From Teredinibacter turnerae T7901 (GTDB lineage Bacteria > Pseudomonadota > Gammaproteobacteria > Pseudomonadales > Cellvibrionaceae): a DNA stretch of 64,000 bases. Positions 44,688 to 52,692 of this stretch are shown one piece after another. The notes under the pieces are model-generated. The model was not told the DNA's origin. It did no database searches and was given only the letters and a program-made list of their open reading frames with translations. A program made the position numbers and the translations under genes. The stretch covers positions 3,655,125-3,719,124 of the forward strand of contig NC_012997.1 of the NCBI RefSeq assembly GCF_000023025.1, written 5' to 3'. Positions within the stretch are counted from its first letter, which is position 1. Every line of letters starts with the position of its first letter.

Positions 44688-47600
44688 ATGAAAATATCAA
44701 CACTGTTGCGCAAACATATTGCAGCCATAACACTGGGCGCACCTTTAGTTATAGCAACTGCTTTTTCGGCTCAAACCTACGCATTAACCCAACAATCCCA
44801 CACTTGGGAAAATATTCGTATCGACGGCGGCGGATTTGTACCGGGAATTATCTTTAACCAGAGCGAACCCGATTTAATTTATGCCCGTACCGATATCGGC
44901 GGCGCATACCGTTGGAACGAACCCGAGCAAAAATGGGTACCCATGATGGATTGGGTAGGCTGGGACAACTGGGGCTGGAACGGCATTTTGAGTATTGCCA
45001 CCGACCCAGTTGATACCGATCGCGTTTATGCTGCGGTGGGTATGTACACCAACAGCTGGGACCCAAACAACGGGGCAATAGCACGCTCAACCGACCGCGG
45101 AGAAACCTGGCAGGTCACCCCGCTGCCGTTTAAAATCGGCGGCAATATGCCAGGCCGGGGCATGGGCGAACGCCTGCGAATTGACCCTAACGACAACAGT
45201 ACCGTGTACTTCGGCGCGGAGTTGGGCATGGGCCTGTGGCGCAGCAACGACTTCGGCGTTAGCTGGAGCGAAGTGGCGAACTTCCCAAACCCCGGCACCT
45301 ATGTTCAAGACCCAACCGATACCAATGACTATCTCAATCGCAACCAAGGTGTGGTTTGGGTCGCTTTCGATAAAACCTCGGGCAGCCCCGGCTCTGGATC
45401 ACAGCATATTTTCGTTGGTGTAGCAGACAAGCAGGACTGCCTGTACGAAAGCCTCGATGGTGGAGCAACCTGGCAGCCAGTGCCTGGCGCCCCCACCGGC
45501 TACATCCCCAAAAAAGGCGTAGTCGATTACGACAACGGTTATCTCTATATCGCGACCAGTGATACCGGTGGCCCTTACGACGGCGAAGAAGGCGAAGTGT
45601 GGCGCTACACCATTGCGACCGGCGAATGGACAGATATCAGCCCGATGACCATCGCCAGTGGCGACCTCTATTTTGGTTACAGCGGCCTCACCATCGACCG
45701 TCAGAACCCATCCACTATCATGGTGGCCTCGGTCAACTCCTGGTGGCCGGATATGATTTTGTTCCGTTCCACCGACAGCGGTGAGACCTGGTCACGCATT
45801 TGGGATTGGGCCGGCTACCCGGCGCGCGATAAACGCTATACGCTGGATATTTCTGAAACCCCCTGGCTGGGCATGGGCGATATCCCCCAACCGCCAGAGG
45901 AATCACCCAAACTCGGGTGGATGAACGAGTCTGTCGAAATCGACCCATTTAATTCAGACCGCTTTATGTACGGAACCGGTGCGACAATCTTCGGCGCAAC
46001 CGACCTGACCAACTGGGACACCGGCGGCACCGTCAGCCTGCGCACAATGGTAAAAGGTCTTGAAGAAACCGCCGTGTTAGACCTGGCGTCTCCCCCCAGC
46101 GGAGCGCATTTGTTTTCTGCGCTCGGCGATATTGGCGGATTCAAGCACGAGGATTTTTCGGTAACCCCGGAACTGATGTATCAGTCGCCTGAATTCGGCA
46201 CCAGCACCAGCATTGATTTCGCGGAACTGGACCCCGGCATTATGGTGCGGGTGGGCCACCCCGTAGGCGACGTGCCCGCTAACTTCTCCTACATCGGTAT
46301 CTCGACCTCAGCAGGCGATGCCTGGTGGGCGGGCGCTAACGCCGGCTCTCCCACCACGGGTGGCACAGTTGCGCTGTCTGCAAACGGCGGCAGTATTGTG
46401 TGGAGCCCAGGCGGATCAACCGTTCACTACTCCACCACATTCGGCTCTTCCTGGACTGCATCCCTCGGTGTACCGGCAGAGGCGAAAGTGGAAGCAGACC
46501 GGGTTAACCCAGACTGGTTTTACGCCTACAGCGGCGGCGCCTTTTACTATTCACGCGATGGCGGGGCGAGTTTTACTGCGTCCGCAGCTACAGGTTTACC
46601 GTTAAATGGCCATCTGCAATTCAAAGCAGTACCTGGCTACGAGGGCCATATTTGGCTTGCCGGCGGCGAAATCGACGATACCAACGCAGCGCTTAACCAC
46701 GGCCTTTGGCGCAGCACCGACGGCGGTGAAACCTTTACTCAACTACCACTAGTAGAAGAAGGCGATAACGTGGCGTTCGGTAAAGCCCCGGACGGCAGCA
46801 CCTACCCCGCAATTTATCTGGTCGCACAGGTAGAAGGTGAGCGTGGCGTATTCCGCTCAGACGATCAGGCAGCCAGTTGGGTGCGTATTAACGATGCTGC
46901 ACATCAGTTTGGCAACATGGGTGAGGCTTTGGCAGGCGACCCGCGAGTGTATGGCCGTGTTTATCTCGGTACCAATGGTCGCGGTATCCTCATGGCTGAA
47001 CCCAGTGGAGGCGTATCCAGCAGCTCGTCTTCCAGTTCGTCCAGCTCTTCCTCCTCTAGCTCATCAAGCAGCAGCTCCAGCTCATCGTCCAGTAGTTCCA
47101 GTTCATCTTCGGGCGCAACAAGCTCTTCTTCGAGCAATTCGAGTAGTTCGAGCAGCTCCAGTTCGTCGTCCAGCTCAAGCAGTTCATCCTCAAGCAGCTC
47201 TGGCGGCGCTTGCGAAACCGTCTGCAACTGGTACGGCACGCTTTACCCGGTATGTAGCGGACAGGATTCCGGCTGGGGCTGGGAAGATAACAGCAGCTGT
47301 ATTGGCGCCAACACCTGTAACAGCCAATGGGGTGAAGGCGGCGTAGTTGACGAGTGTACCGGTTCGGGTAGCAGCTCGAGCTCTTCCTCGTCCAGTAGCT
47401 CTTCCTCGTCCAGTAGTTCTTCGTCCAGCAGCTCCTCCAATGGATCGTCATCCAGCAGCAGTTCTTCGTCGAGTAGCAGCTCCTCATCAAGCAGCTCAAG
47501 CTCGTCCAGCTCTGGCGGCGCCAGCAGTAGCTGCGAGTACGACATTGTTAACAGCTGGGGTAACGGCTTTACCGCTGAAATTACAATCACCAATACCGGT

Positions 47601-47819
47601 AGTACGCCGGTACAAAACTGGGCGGTGAGTTGGAGCTACGCAGGTAACACCCAGGTCACCAACATCTGGAATGCGAGCCTCGCGGGTACTAACCCCTATA
47701 CCGCCAGCGATATGGGATGGAATGGTAACCTCGCCCCTGGCCAATCAACAAGCTTTGGCTTTCAGGGAAGCGGCAACGCCGAAATTCCAACATTGCAAGG
47801 CGACCTGTGCAATAACTGA
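44688..47819 (+). CDS. GH74 xyloglucanase with CBM10 and CBM2
   Basis: The 1043-residue secreted enzyme has a signal peptide (1-32), then a GH74 tandem beta-propeller (about 36-765) with the family repeat style RSTDRGETWQ. Two catalytic aspartates match the family: D69 in YARTDIGGAYRW and about D481 in ALGDIGGF. A polyserine linker (about 768-838) leads to a CBM10 (about 840-888, six cysteines, WGWEDNSSC). A second polyserine linker leads to a CBM2 (about 945-1043, with CEYDIVNSWGNGFTAEITI and GWNGNLAPGQS). It cleaves xyloglucan backbone; both modules bind crystalline cellulose. It is monocistronic with a downstream terminator. Confidence 0.95.
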   Translation: MKISTLLRKHIAAITLGAPLVIATAFSAQTYALTQQSHTWENIRIDGGGFVPGIIFNQSEPDLIYARTDIGGAYRWNEPEQKWVPMMDWVGWDNWGWNGILSIATDPVDTDRVYAAVGMYTNSWDPNNGAIARSTDRGETWQVTPLPFKIGGNMPGRGMGERLRIDPNDNSTVYFGAELGMGLWRSNDFGVSWSEVANFPNPGTYVQDPTDTNDYLNRNQGVVWVAFDKTSGSPGSGSQHIFVGVADKQDCLYESLDGGATWQPVPGAPTGYIPKKGVVDYDNGYLYIATSDTGGPYDGEEGEVWRYTIATGEWTDISPMTIASGDLYFGYSGLTIDRQNPSTIMVASVNSWWPDMILFRSTDSGETWSRIWDWAGYPARDKRYTLDISETPWLGMGDIPQPPEESPKLGWMNESVEIDPFNSDRFMYGTGATIFGATDLTNWDTGGTVSLRTMVKGLEETAVLDLASPPSGAHLFSALGDIGGFKHEDFSVTPELMYQSPEFGTSTSIDFAELDPGIMVRVGHPVGDVPANFSYIGISTSAGDAWWAGANAGSPTTGGTVALSANGGSIVWSPGGSTVHYSTTFGSSWTASLGVPAEAKVEADRVNPDWFYAYSGGAFYYSRDGGASFTASAATGLPLNGHLQFKAVPGYEGHIWLAGGEIDDTNAALNHGLWRSTDGGETFTQLPLVEEGDNVAFGKAPDGSTYPAIYLVAQVEGERGVFRSDDQAASWVRINDAAHQFGNMGEALAGDPRVYGRVYLGTNGRGILMAEPSGGVSSSSSSSSSSSSSSSSSSSSSSSSSSSSSSSSGATSSSSSNSSSSSSSSSSSSSSSSSSSSSGGACETVCNWYGTLYPVCSGQDSGWGWEDNSSCIGANTCNSQWGEGGVVDECTGSGSSSSSSSSSSSSSSSSSSSSSSSNGSSSSSSSSSSSSSSSSSSSSSSSGGASSSCEYDIVNSWGNGFTAEITITNTGSTPVQNWAVSWSYAGNTQVTNIWNASLAGTNPYTASDMGWNGNLAPGQSTSFGFQGSGNAEIPTLQGDLCNN

Positions 47820-47956
47820 TAAGCCACAATACTCGCTCCTCGAGCAGTTCTTTTGCAGAGCTGTCTCGGGGAGTTGTTTCCGGAAGTTGTTGCTCCGGGA
47901 ATTGTTGCTCCAGGAGTTGTTTCTCCAACAGCAACTTCAGACTTTCCCCTCGATTG

Positions 47957-47981
47957 CGGTGCTTTTTAGCACCGTTTTTTT
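47957..47981 (+). terminator. Rho-independent terminator of the GH74 gene
   Basis: CGGTGCT and AGCACCG form a perfect 7-bp stem around a TTTT loop, followed by seven T residues. It lies about 140 bases after the GH74 stop. Confidence 0.88.
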
Positions 47982-48840
47982 GCGCAGAGCCATGCGAAGC
48001 TATTAACCCGGCAATTAAATAGATGGCCCTGTCAACTTAATTGCACGCCCAAAGGGCAATGACTGTGCTTACTTCTACCGTCTATTAACTGCGTAAGTTT
48101 TATTGCCAAGCTTGCAACAGCGCACATAAATGCAACAGTGCGCCACAGTAAAAAAACATAATTGGATTTGCCCGGATTCAAAGGGCATGTGCGCAGACAA
48201 GCGCAAAAGAAAATGCAGCCAAGCACCCAGAAGGGGCCTGGCCGAAAGTAAGCGAGGGCTAAAATGGCAAATGCAAAGAGTAGACTATGAGTTTGATGAA
48301 ACAGACTAGCTGGCAGACTTCAGACTTGCCGCGGTGCTCGAAAATCCGTCTAGAGCGGGCCGACGCAGAACAATCGCTACAAACAACCTGTCAAACAGGG
48401 GATCCATCCCCCGCCGTCAGACAAAGATTCAATTAAGAACCGTCCCTGTGTGCTGCACTCCGTCGCAGCCATCGACTTCTCCCTAGTGCGAATTCCCGAG
48501 CGTCCATTCCACTCGCTGCTTCCCTTCGCGACCACGGAGACACTTTAACAAAGCCACGGTTCCACCACATGGGACGATTGCCCTCAGAGATGTGACAAAT
48601 TCACATAGTAAGCAATATCCCTCTGGTGCCACCATGCGCCTCACACTACCCCTTCCAAACATAAATATTTAAAATTACAGACAATGCTAAACCGGTACTA
48701 AACTACAACTAATAAACTAATCAACTAAAATCGATAATATGGATCTTATTCGAAACACCGAACGGCCAAGAGAGATGTATGTTGTACCACAATTAGAGCC
48801 ATTGGCCACAAAGCCGTAGAAAAACAGTCCGTAAACTAAC

Positions 48841-48890
48841 GGCAAAAAAATGTCCCTGGCCGGTTGCCTTTGAGCAACCGGCCAGGGACA
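48841..48890 (-). terminator. Strong rho-independent terminator of the GNAT-nitrilase gene
   Basis: TGTCCCTGGCCGGTTGC (48851-48867) pairs perfectly with 48874-48890 to give a 17-bp stem and 6-base loop. On the minus strand the stem is followed by TTTTTTT (48844-48850). It lies about 75 bases after the gene. The long GTCCC-ended palindrome could also be REP-derived. Confidence 0.85.
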
Positions 48891-48963
48891 TTCCAGTTGA
48901 AACCAGATTTTATTTAGTAGTGAAAAGCCACTGGGCTTTACCTAGATATGAATAATCTCTTGG

Positions 48964-50493
48964 CTACTCTCCACCCAAATACTTAACCTGATAAACATCT
49001 AAACGGCGGTCGCGGAGATTTCTTACGGTGCCTTCGCTGTGGAGAATTTTGAGCTTGCTCATATCGAGGTCGGCAAACAGTAGCATCTCAGTGTTGGGTG
49101 TGGCTTCCGCCAGGACTGAATCGTGCGGGAAGGGAAAATCGGAGGGGGAAAGCACGGCGGATTGGCTGTATTGCACATCCAGCGCTTCCACTTGCGGCAG
49201 GTTGCCAACACTTCCGGCAATAACCACATAGCATTCGTTTTCGATGGCGCGAGCCTGGGCGCAGTGGCGCACGCGTAAATAGGAGTTTTTGGTATCGGTC
49301 CAAAAAGGTACGAACAGAATATCCACCTCCTGCTCTGCCAGAATCCGGCCCAATTCAGGGAATTCCACATCGTAGCAAATTAAGATGCCTACGCGCCCCG
49401 CGTCGGTTTCGAACACGCGCAGATCGGAACCACCTTGAATAATCAAGTCGCGTTTTTCGTGAGGCGTAACGTGGATTTTTCGCTGTTCATCTATCTGGCC
49501 ACTGCGGTGGCAAAGGTATGACACATTGTAAAGGTGCCCATTCTCATTAAGAGGCATAGAGCCAGTGATAATGTTGGCGTTGTACTCGATAGCGAGTTTG
49601 GACATGTGATCGCGCAGTTTTTCGGTGTAGCCCGCCAGGAATAATACAGCGTCCTTCTGTTGATACATGTTGGACAAGCCCATCAAAGGCGCGTTAAAAA
49701 ACTCGGGGAATACAATAAAATCGCTTTGGTAATCCGATACCGTATCCACAAAGAATTCCACCTGTGCCACCAATTCTTCATAAGAAGAAATCGCGCGCAT
49801 CTGCCATTGCACAGCGCCCACACGAACAATGTGTTTAGGGGTGTGAAGCACTGTATCTATAGGTTCGAACAGAATGTTGTTCCACTCGAGCAGGGTGGCG
49901 TAGCCCACAGATTTTTCATCTTCCGGCAGGTACTTGCGCATTAACCGCTTAACCTGGAATTCATTAGCGAGCTGAAACGTGAGAATGGGGTCGTAAATTG
50001 CGCGGCGCGATACTTGTTCGATGTACTGGGCAGGCGTTAATGTTTCCGCGTGCTGGTGGTAATTCGGAATACGACCGCCTGCGAGGATCGCGCGTAAATT
50101 ATATTGCCGACACAGCTCCTTGCGCGCATCGTATAGCCGGCGACCAAGCCGCAAACCGCGATGACTGCTCTTAATAACCACGTCCAAGCCGTAGAGTGCA
50201 TCCCCTTCCGGGTTGTTTTTAACATCGTCGTTACTGTCGACAATATCTTCGTATACATGCGGGTTAGAAAACCGTTGGTAATCCACTTGCACAGTAAGGG
50301 CAATACCGACCAGTTCATCACTGTCAATAACACCAATCTGCCCTTCTGGAAATTCTTCAATCAAACGCGTAATGGTGTGTAGCGGCCAGGCGCCGCCGAG
50401 GTCGGGGTAGGCTTCATCCATCAGAGCTTCAATTTGCCCATAGTATTTTTCGGTTAGATTACATAGCTGGATGTTGAGCTTCTCCTGCGGCAT
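48964..50493 (-). CDS. GNAT acetyltransferase-nitrilase superfamily fusion protein
   Basis: The 509-residue protein has an N-terminal GNAT domain (about residues 8-200; ALYGLDVVIKSSHRGLRLGRRLYDARKELC holds the acetyl-CoA loop) and a C-terminal carbon-nitrogen hydrolase domain (about 225-500). The hydrolase triad is visible: Glu in FIVFPEFFNAP, Lys in QRKIHVTPHEK and Cys in ILICYDVEFPE. Such fusions are known as a bacterial subfamily of unknown or poorly defined amidase function. It appears to be a single-gene unit with its own terminator and a tandem repeat in its leader. Confidence 0.9.
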   Translation of the reverse strand: MPQEKLNIQLCNLTEKYYGQIEALMDEAYPDLGGAWPLHTITRLIEEFPEGQIGVIDSDELVGIALTVQVDYQRFSNPHVYEDIVDSNDDVKNNPEGDALYGLDVVIKSSHRGLRLGRRLYDARKELCRQYNLRAILAGGRIPNYHQHAETLTPAQYIEQVSRRAIYDPILTFQLANEFQVKRLMRKYLPEDEKSVGYATLLEWNNILFEPIDTVLHTPKHIVRVGAVQWQMRAISSYEELVAQVEFFVDTVSDYQSDFIVFPEFFNAPLMGLSNMYQQKDAVLFLAGYTEKLRDHMSKLAIEYNANIITGSMPLNENGHLYNVSYLCHRSGQIDEQRKIHVTPHEKRDLIIQGGSDLRVFETDAGRVGILICYDVEFPELGRILAEQEVDILFVPFWTDTKNSYLRVRHCAQARAIENECYVVIAGSVGNLPQVEALDVQYSQSAVLSPSDFPFPHDSVLAEATPNTEMLLFADLDMSKLKILHSEGTVRNLRDRRLDVYQVKYLGGE

Positions 50494-50514
50494 ACGACCT
50501 GTTTCCTGTAGTTT

Positions 50515-50564
50515 GTGGATTGTAGTTAGTGGACTGTGGCTAGTGGATTGTAGTTATTGGATTT
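50515..50564. repeat. 14-base tandem repeat, about 3.5 copies, in the GNAT-nitrilase leader
   Basis: GTGGATTGTAGTTA (50515-50528), GTGGACTGTGGCTA (50529-50542), GTGGATTGTAGTTA (50543-50556) and a partial TTGGATTT. It begins 22 bases upstream of the start codon, so copy number changes would move the promoter relative to the gene or alter the leader. Confidence 0.75.
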
Positions 50565-50963
50565 GCAAAATATATTGTAGAAGTGGGCACTCGGACGGAA
50601 GAATACAATCTCTCTTTGTAAGAAGATCCGCGCAAATGCGAAACCCTACAGCCCTTTTAAGCAAGTTTAACGCCCATTGCCTCGCTATTTGGATCGCCCA
50701 ACGGGGAATCGTCTGCGCCAACGGGATAGAAGTAGGGACAACGCATGCCGGCAGAATGCCAAAGAGTCTCGCTTAACGTGCTTTCAAACCATACTTTCTA
50801 CGCATTAAATACACGGTTAGACCTGCGAACGAAGGTTTTGGGTCGGGCTAAGCGCCCAAGAAAATCTGGGAAAGGTGCCACTTACGCCGAAAGGCGCTCG
50901 GCTCGGGGCCATTACGAAACGAGCGGTACTCAGCGTTTTAAAACATAACAAGCGCGCACAAAA

Positions 50964-50992
50964 AAAGCCGGAAGACATCGTCTTCCGGCTTT
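50964..50992 (-). terminator. Rho-independent terminator of the xylanase gene
   Basis: AAAGCCGGAAGA and TCTTCCGGCTTT form a 12-bp stem with loop CATCG. On the minus strand it is followed by further T residues. It lies 25 bases after the xylanase stop. Confidence 0.9.
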
Positions 50993-51017
50993 TGGAGTGT
51001 GCTCAGGCTATTGGCAA

Positions 51018-52253
51018 TTACTGACCCATCAGGGCTTCCAATACGCCGTAGTACGCAGGCTTCGCTTCGTATGGACCATTCTGCGGGCCGGTGAACAACA
51101 GTGGCCAGTCGTTGGCGTTAGCGTTGGTGTACTGGCTGAACGTCATGATCCAGCTATCGCCATCCCAAACGCCCCACACGGTGAAACCACCACGCAGGTT
51201 GGCCGGTACGTTATCAAGGTACGCTTGCATAATGCCCTTGTAGCGCTGCTTCTGCAGCTCGGCGGCTTCCGCGGTAAAACTGCTGTATTGCGGGAAATTA
51301 GTGGTTCCGTAAGGGTTGTTAACAGGAACATCGAGCTCAGAAATTTTAACTTTCAGACCGCGATCCGCGATGGCTTTGAATGCCTTGCCGATGTTGGCAT
51401 TGCTAGGCCACGTCGCCTGCACGTGCATTTGGAAACCAACACCTGTAATCGGCACGTCCGCTTCCAGAAGCTCATCGACTAGTTCCAACAAACAACTGAA
51501 CTTCGCATCGGAAGTTACACCATTTTCAGTCGAGTAATCGTTGTAATACAAGTCTGCATTGGGATCGCCCTCGCGAGCTGCACGGAATGCGTTCGCGACA
51601 AAGTCTTTGCCAAGCTTCTGGTAGAACAGAGAGTTTTCACGCCAGCAACCATTGGAGCCCGGCTCCAGCACTTCATTCACAACGTCCCAGCTGTCCAGTT
51701 CGCCAGCAAAATGCTCAGCCACAGTTTTCACATGGGTGTTGAGCATGGTTTGGAATGCAGTTGCATCACCAGAGTAATTTTTCATCCAATTGGGTACCTG
51801 GTATTCGGAGTGCCAAACCAGAGTGTGGCCGTGCACGCCAATACCATTCGCTTTCGCCCAGTTGACCAACTGATCCGCTTGACCAAACGAGTAAGTATCT
51901 TCAGCCGGATGCATGTAGGTCATCTTCATGATGTTCTCAGCCGTGATCTGGCTGAATTCCGCTTTTACGGTTTTCTCCATTTCCGGAGTAGTGAAAATTC
52001 GGCTGACAGCGGCGCCGATTGGGAAGTCTGCGTATGTGTACAAGCCATTCCCGCCAGAGCTGCTGGTAGAAGAACTTGAGCTGCTTGAAGAGCTCGAACT
52101 GGAGGAGCTCGAACTACTTGAAGAGCTGCTGGAGGAGCTTGAACTACTGCTGGAAGATGTTCCGGTAGAACCACCACTGCTGGAGCCGCCACCACCGCAT
52201 GCAGCGAGGGAGACAACAGCGACTAATGCTAGCAAGTTACGGGTCGAAATCAC
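51018..52253 (-). CDS. GH10 endo-beta-1,4-xylanase lipoprotein
   Basis: The 411-residue protein begins with GTG (AAAGG 7 bases upstream). A lipoprotein signal ends in LAAC at residue 19, followed by glycines and a polyserine linker (to about residue 70), so the enzyme should be tethered to the outer membrane on a flexible arm. The GH10 domain (about 75-411) has HGHTLVWHSEYQVPNWM, the acid/base E194 in WDVVNEVLEP, the nucleophile E306 in VKISELDVP, and WGVWDGDSWI at the end. It hydrolyses xylan. It is divergent from the M4 protease gene. Confidence 0.95.
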   Translation of the reverse strand: MISTRNLLALVAVVSLAACGGGGSSSGGSTGTSSSSSSSSSSSSSSSSSSSSSSSSSSSSSSTSSSGGNGLYTYADFPIGAAVSRIFTTPEMEKTVKAEFSQITAENIMKMTYMHPAEDTYSFGQADQLVNWAKANGIGVHGHTLVWHSEYQVPNWMKNYSGDATAFQTMLNTHVKTVAEHFAGELDSWDVVNEVLEPGSNGCWRENSLFYQKLGKDFVANAFRAAREGDPNADLYYNDYSTENGVTSDAKFSCLLELVDELLEADVPITGVGFQMHVQATWPSNANIGKAFKAIADRGLKVKISELDVPVNNPYGTTNFPQYSSFTAEAAELQKQRYKGIMQAYLDNVPANLRGGFTVWGVWDGDSWIMTFSQYTNANANDWPLLFTGPQNGPYEAKPAYYGVLEALMGQ

Positions 52254-52692
52254 TTTAGTACCTTTGTTTAGATAAATCTCAATTCAACAATAGGGAAAAC
52301 ACATCCTGGTGTTAGCCCAACATTCACACGTGGCGAAGATTACAGAAAACCGGGCGCCAATGCGTGTAAAATTTAGACAGCACATACAGGATATTGTAAA
52401 AAGTACTATAAGTTCTGCGGATAGTTCAACGAATACATTATTTAAAAAAGTGTAACTATTCTTAAAAGAAATAACTTCATCACGGTTTTATTTCAATTTT
52501 CCTAACACAAAACCACCTTTTTCTCTGCGTACTGCATCCATACATGTACACAAGCATCACCCTCCGCGGAGGGTATTATTTACTGGCATAAACAGAGTTC
52601 AACTCATAACATCTGCTTACAGAATGGCCCCCTTGTTTGAGCTAATCTGCACGACTTCCCAGTTATCCTCTAATTACAATTCCGAATCCGAT
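52254..52692. other. Divergent promoter region of xylanase and M4 protease
   Basis: Promoters of both flanking genes should lie here. A perfect 16-bp palindrome (52559-52574) is listed separately. No gene seen. Confidence 0.4.
52559..52574. promoter_or_regulatory. Perfect 16-bp palindrome upstream of the M4 protease
   Basis: ACCCTCCGCGGAGGGT is its own reverse complement and lies about 120 bases before the protease ATG. GC-rich in an AT-rich stretch, it is a candidate operator; it could also be a hairpin. Confidence 0.5.

Larger units (their letters stand above)
47820..48963. other. Long intergenic region after the GH74 gene
   Basis: It contains a short 15-base tandem repeat (47871-47928), the GH74 terminator (47957-47981) and the terminator of the GNAT-nitrilase gene (48841-48890). 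Between them about 850 bases show no credible gene. The string AAGAACCGTCCCTGTG at 48437-48452 recalls the ends of RAYT/REP elements, but no transposase frame is intact. Confidence 0.5.
50494..51017. other. Intergenic region between GNAT-nitrilase and xylanase genes
   Basis: It carries the 14-base tandem repeat directly before the GNAT-nitrilase gene and the xylanase terminator at 50964-50992. Frames of 60-100 codons here lack ribosome sites and family matches. Confidence 0.4.

Noticed and set aside
46961-47593. Acidic leucine-rich frames on the minus strand of the GH74 gene
   Set aside because: They are the antisense of the polyserine linkers and mirror their repeat composition.
48032-48226. 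64-codon minus-strand frame rich in Cys and Leu
   Set aside because: No ribosome site and no support from context; probably chance in a gene-free stretch.
51928-52275. Plus-strand frame with LEELELEEL repeats opposite the xylanase start
   Set aside because: It is the antisense of the xylanase polyserine linker.
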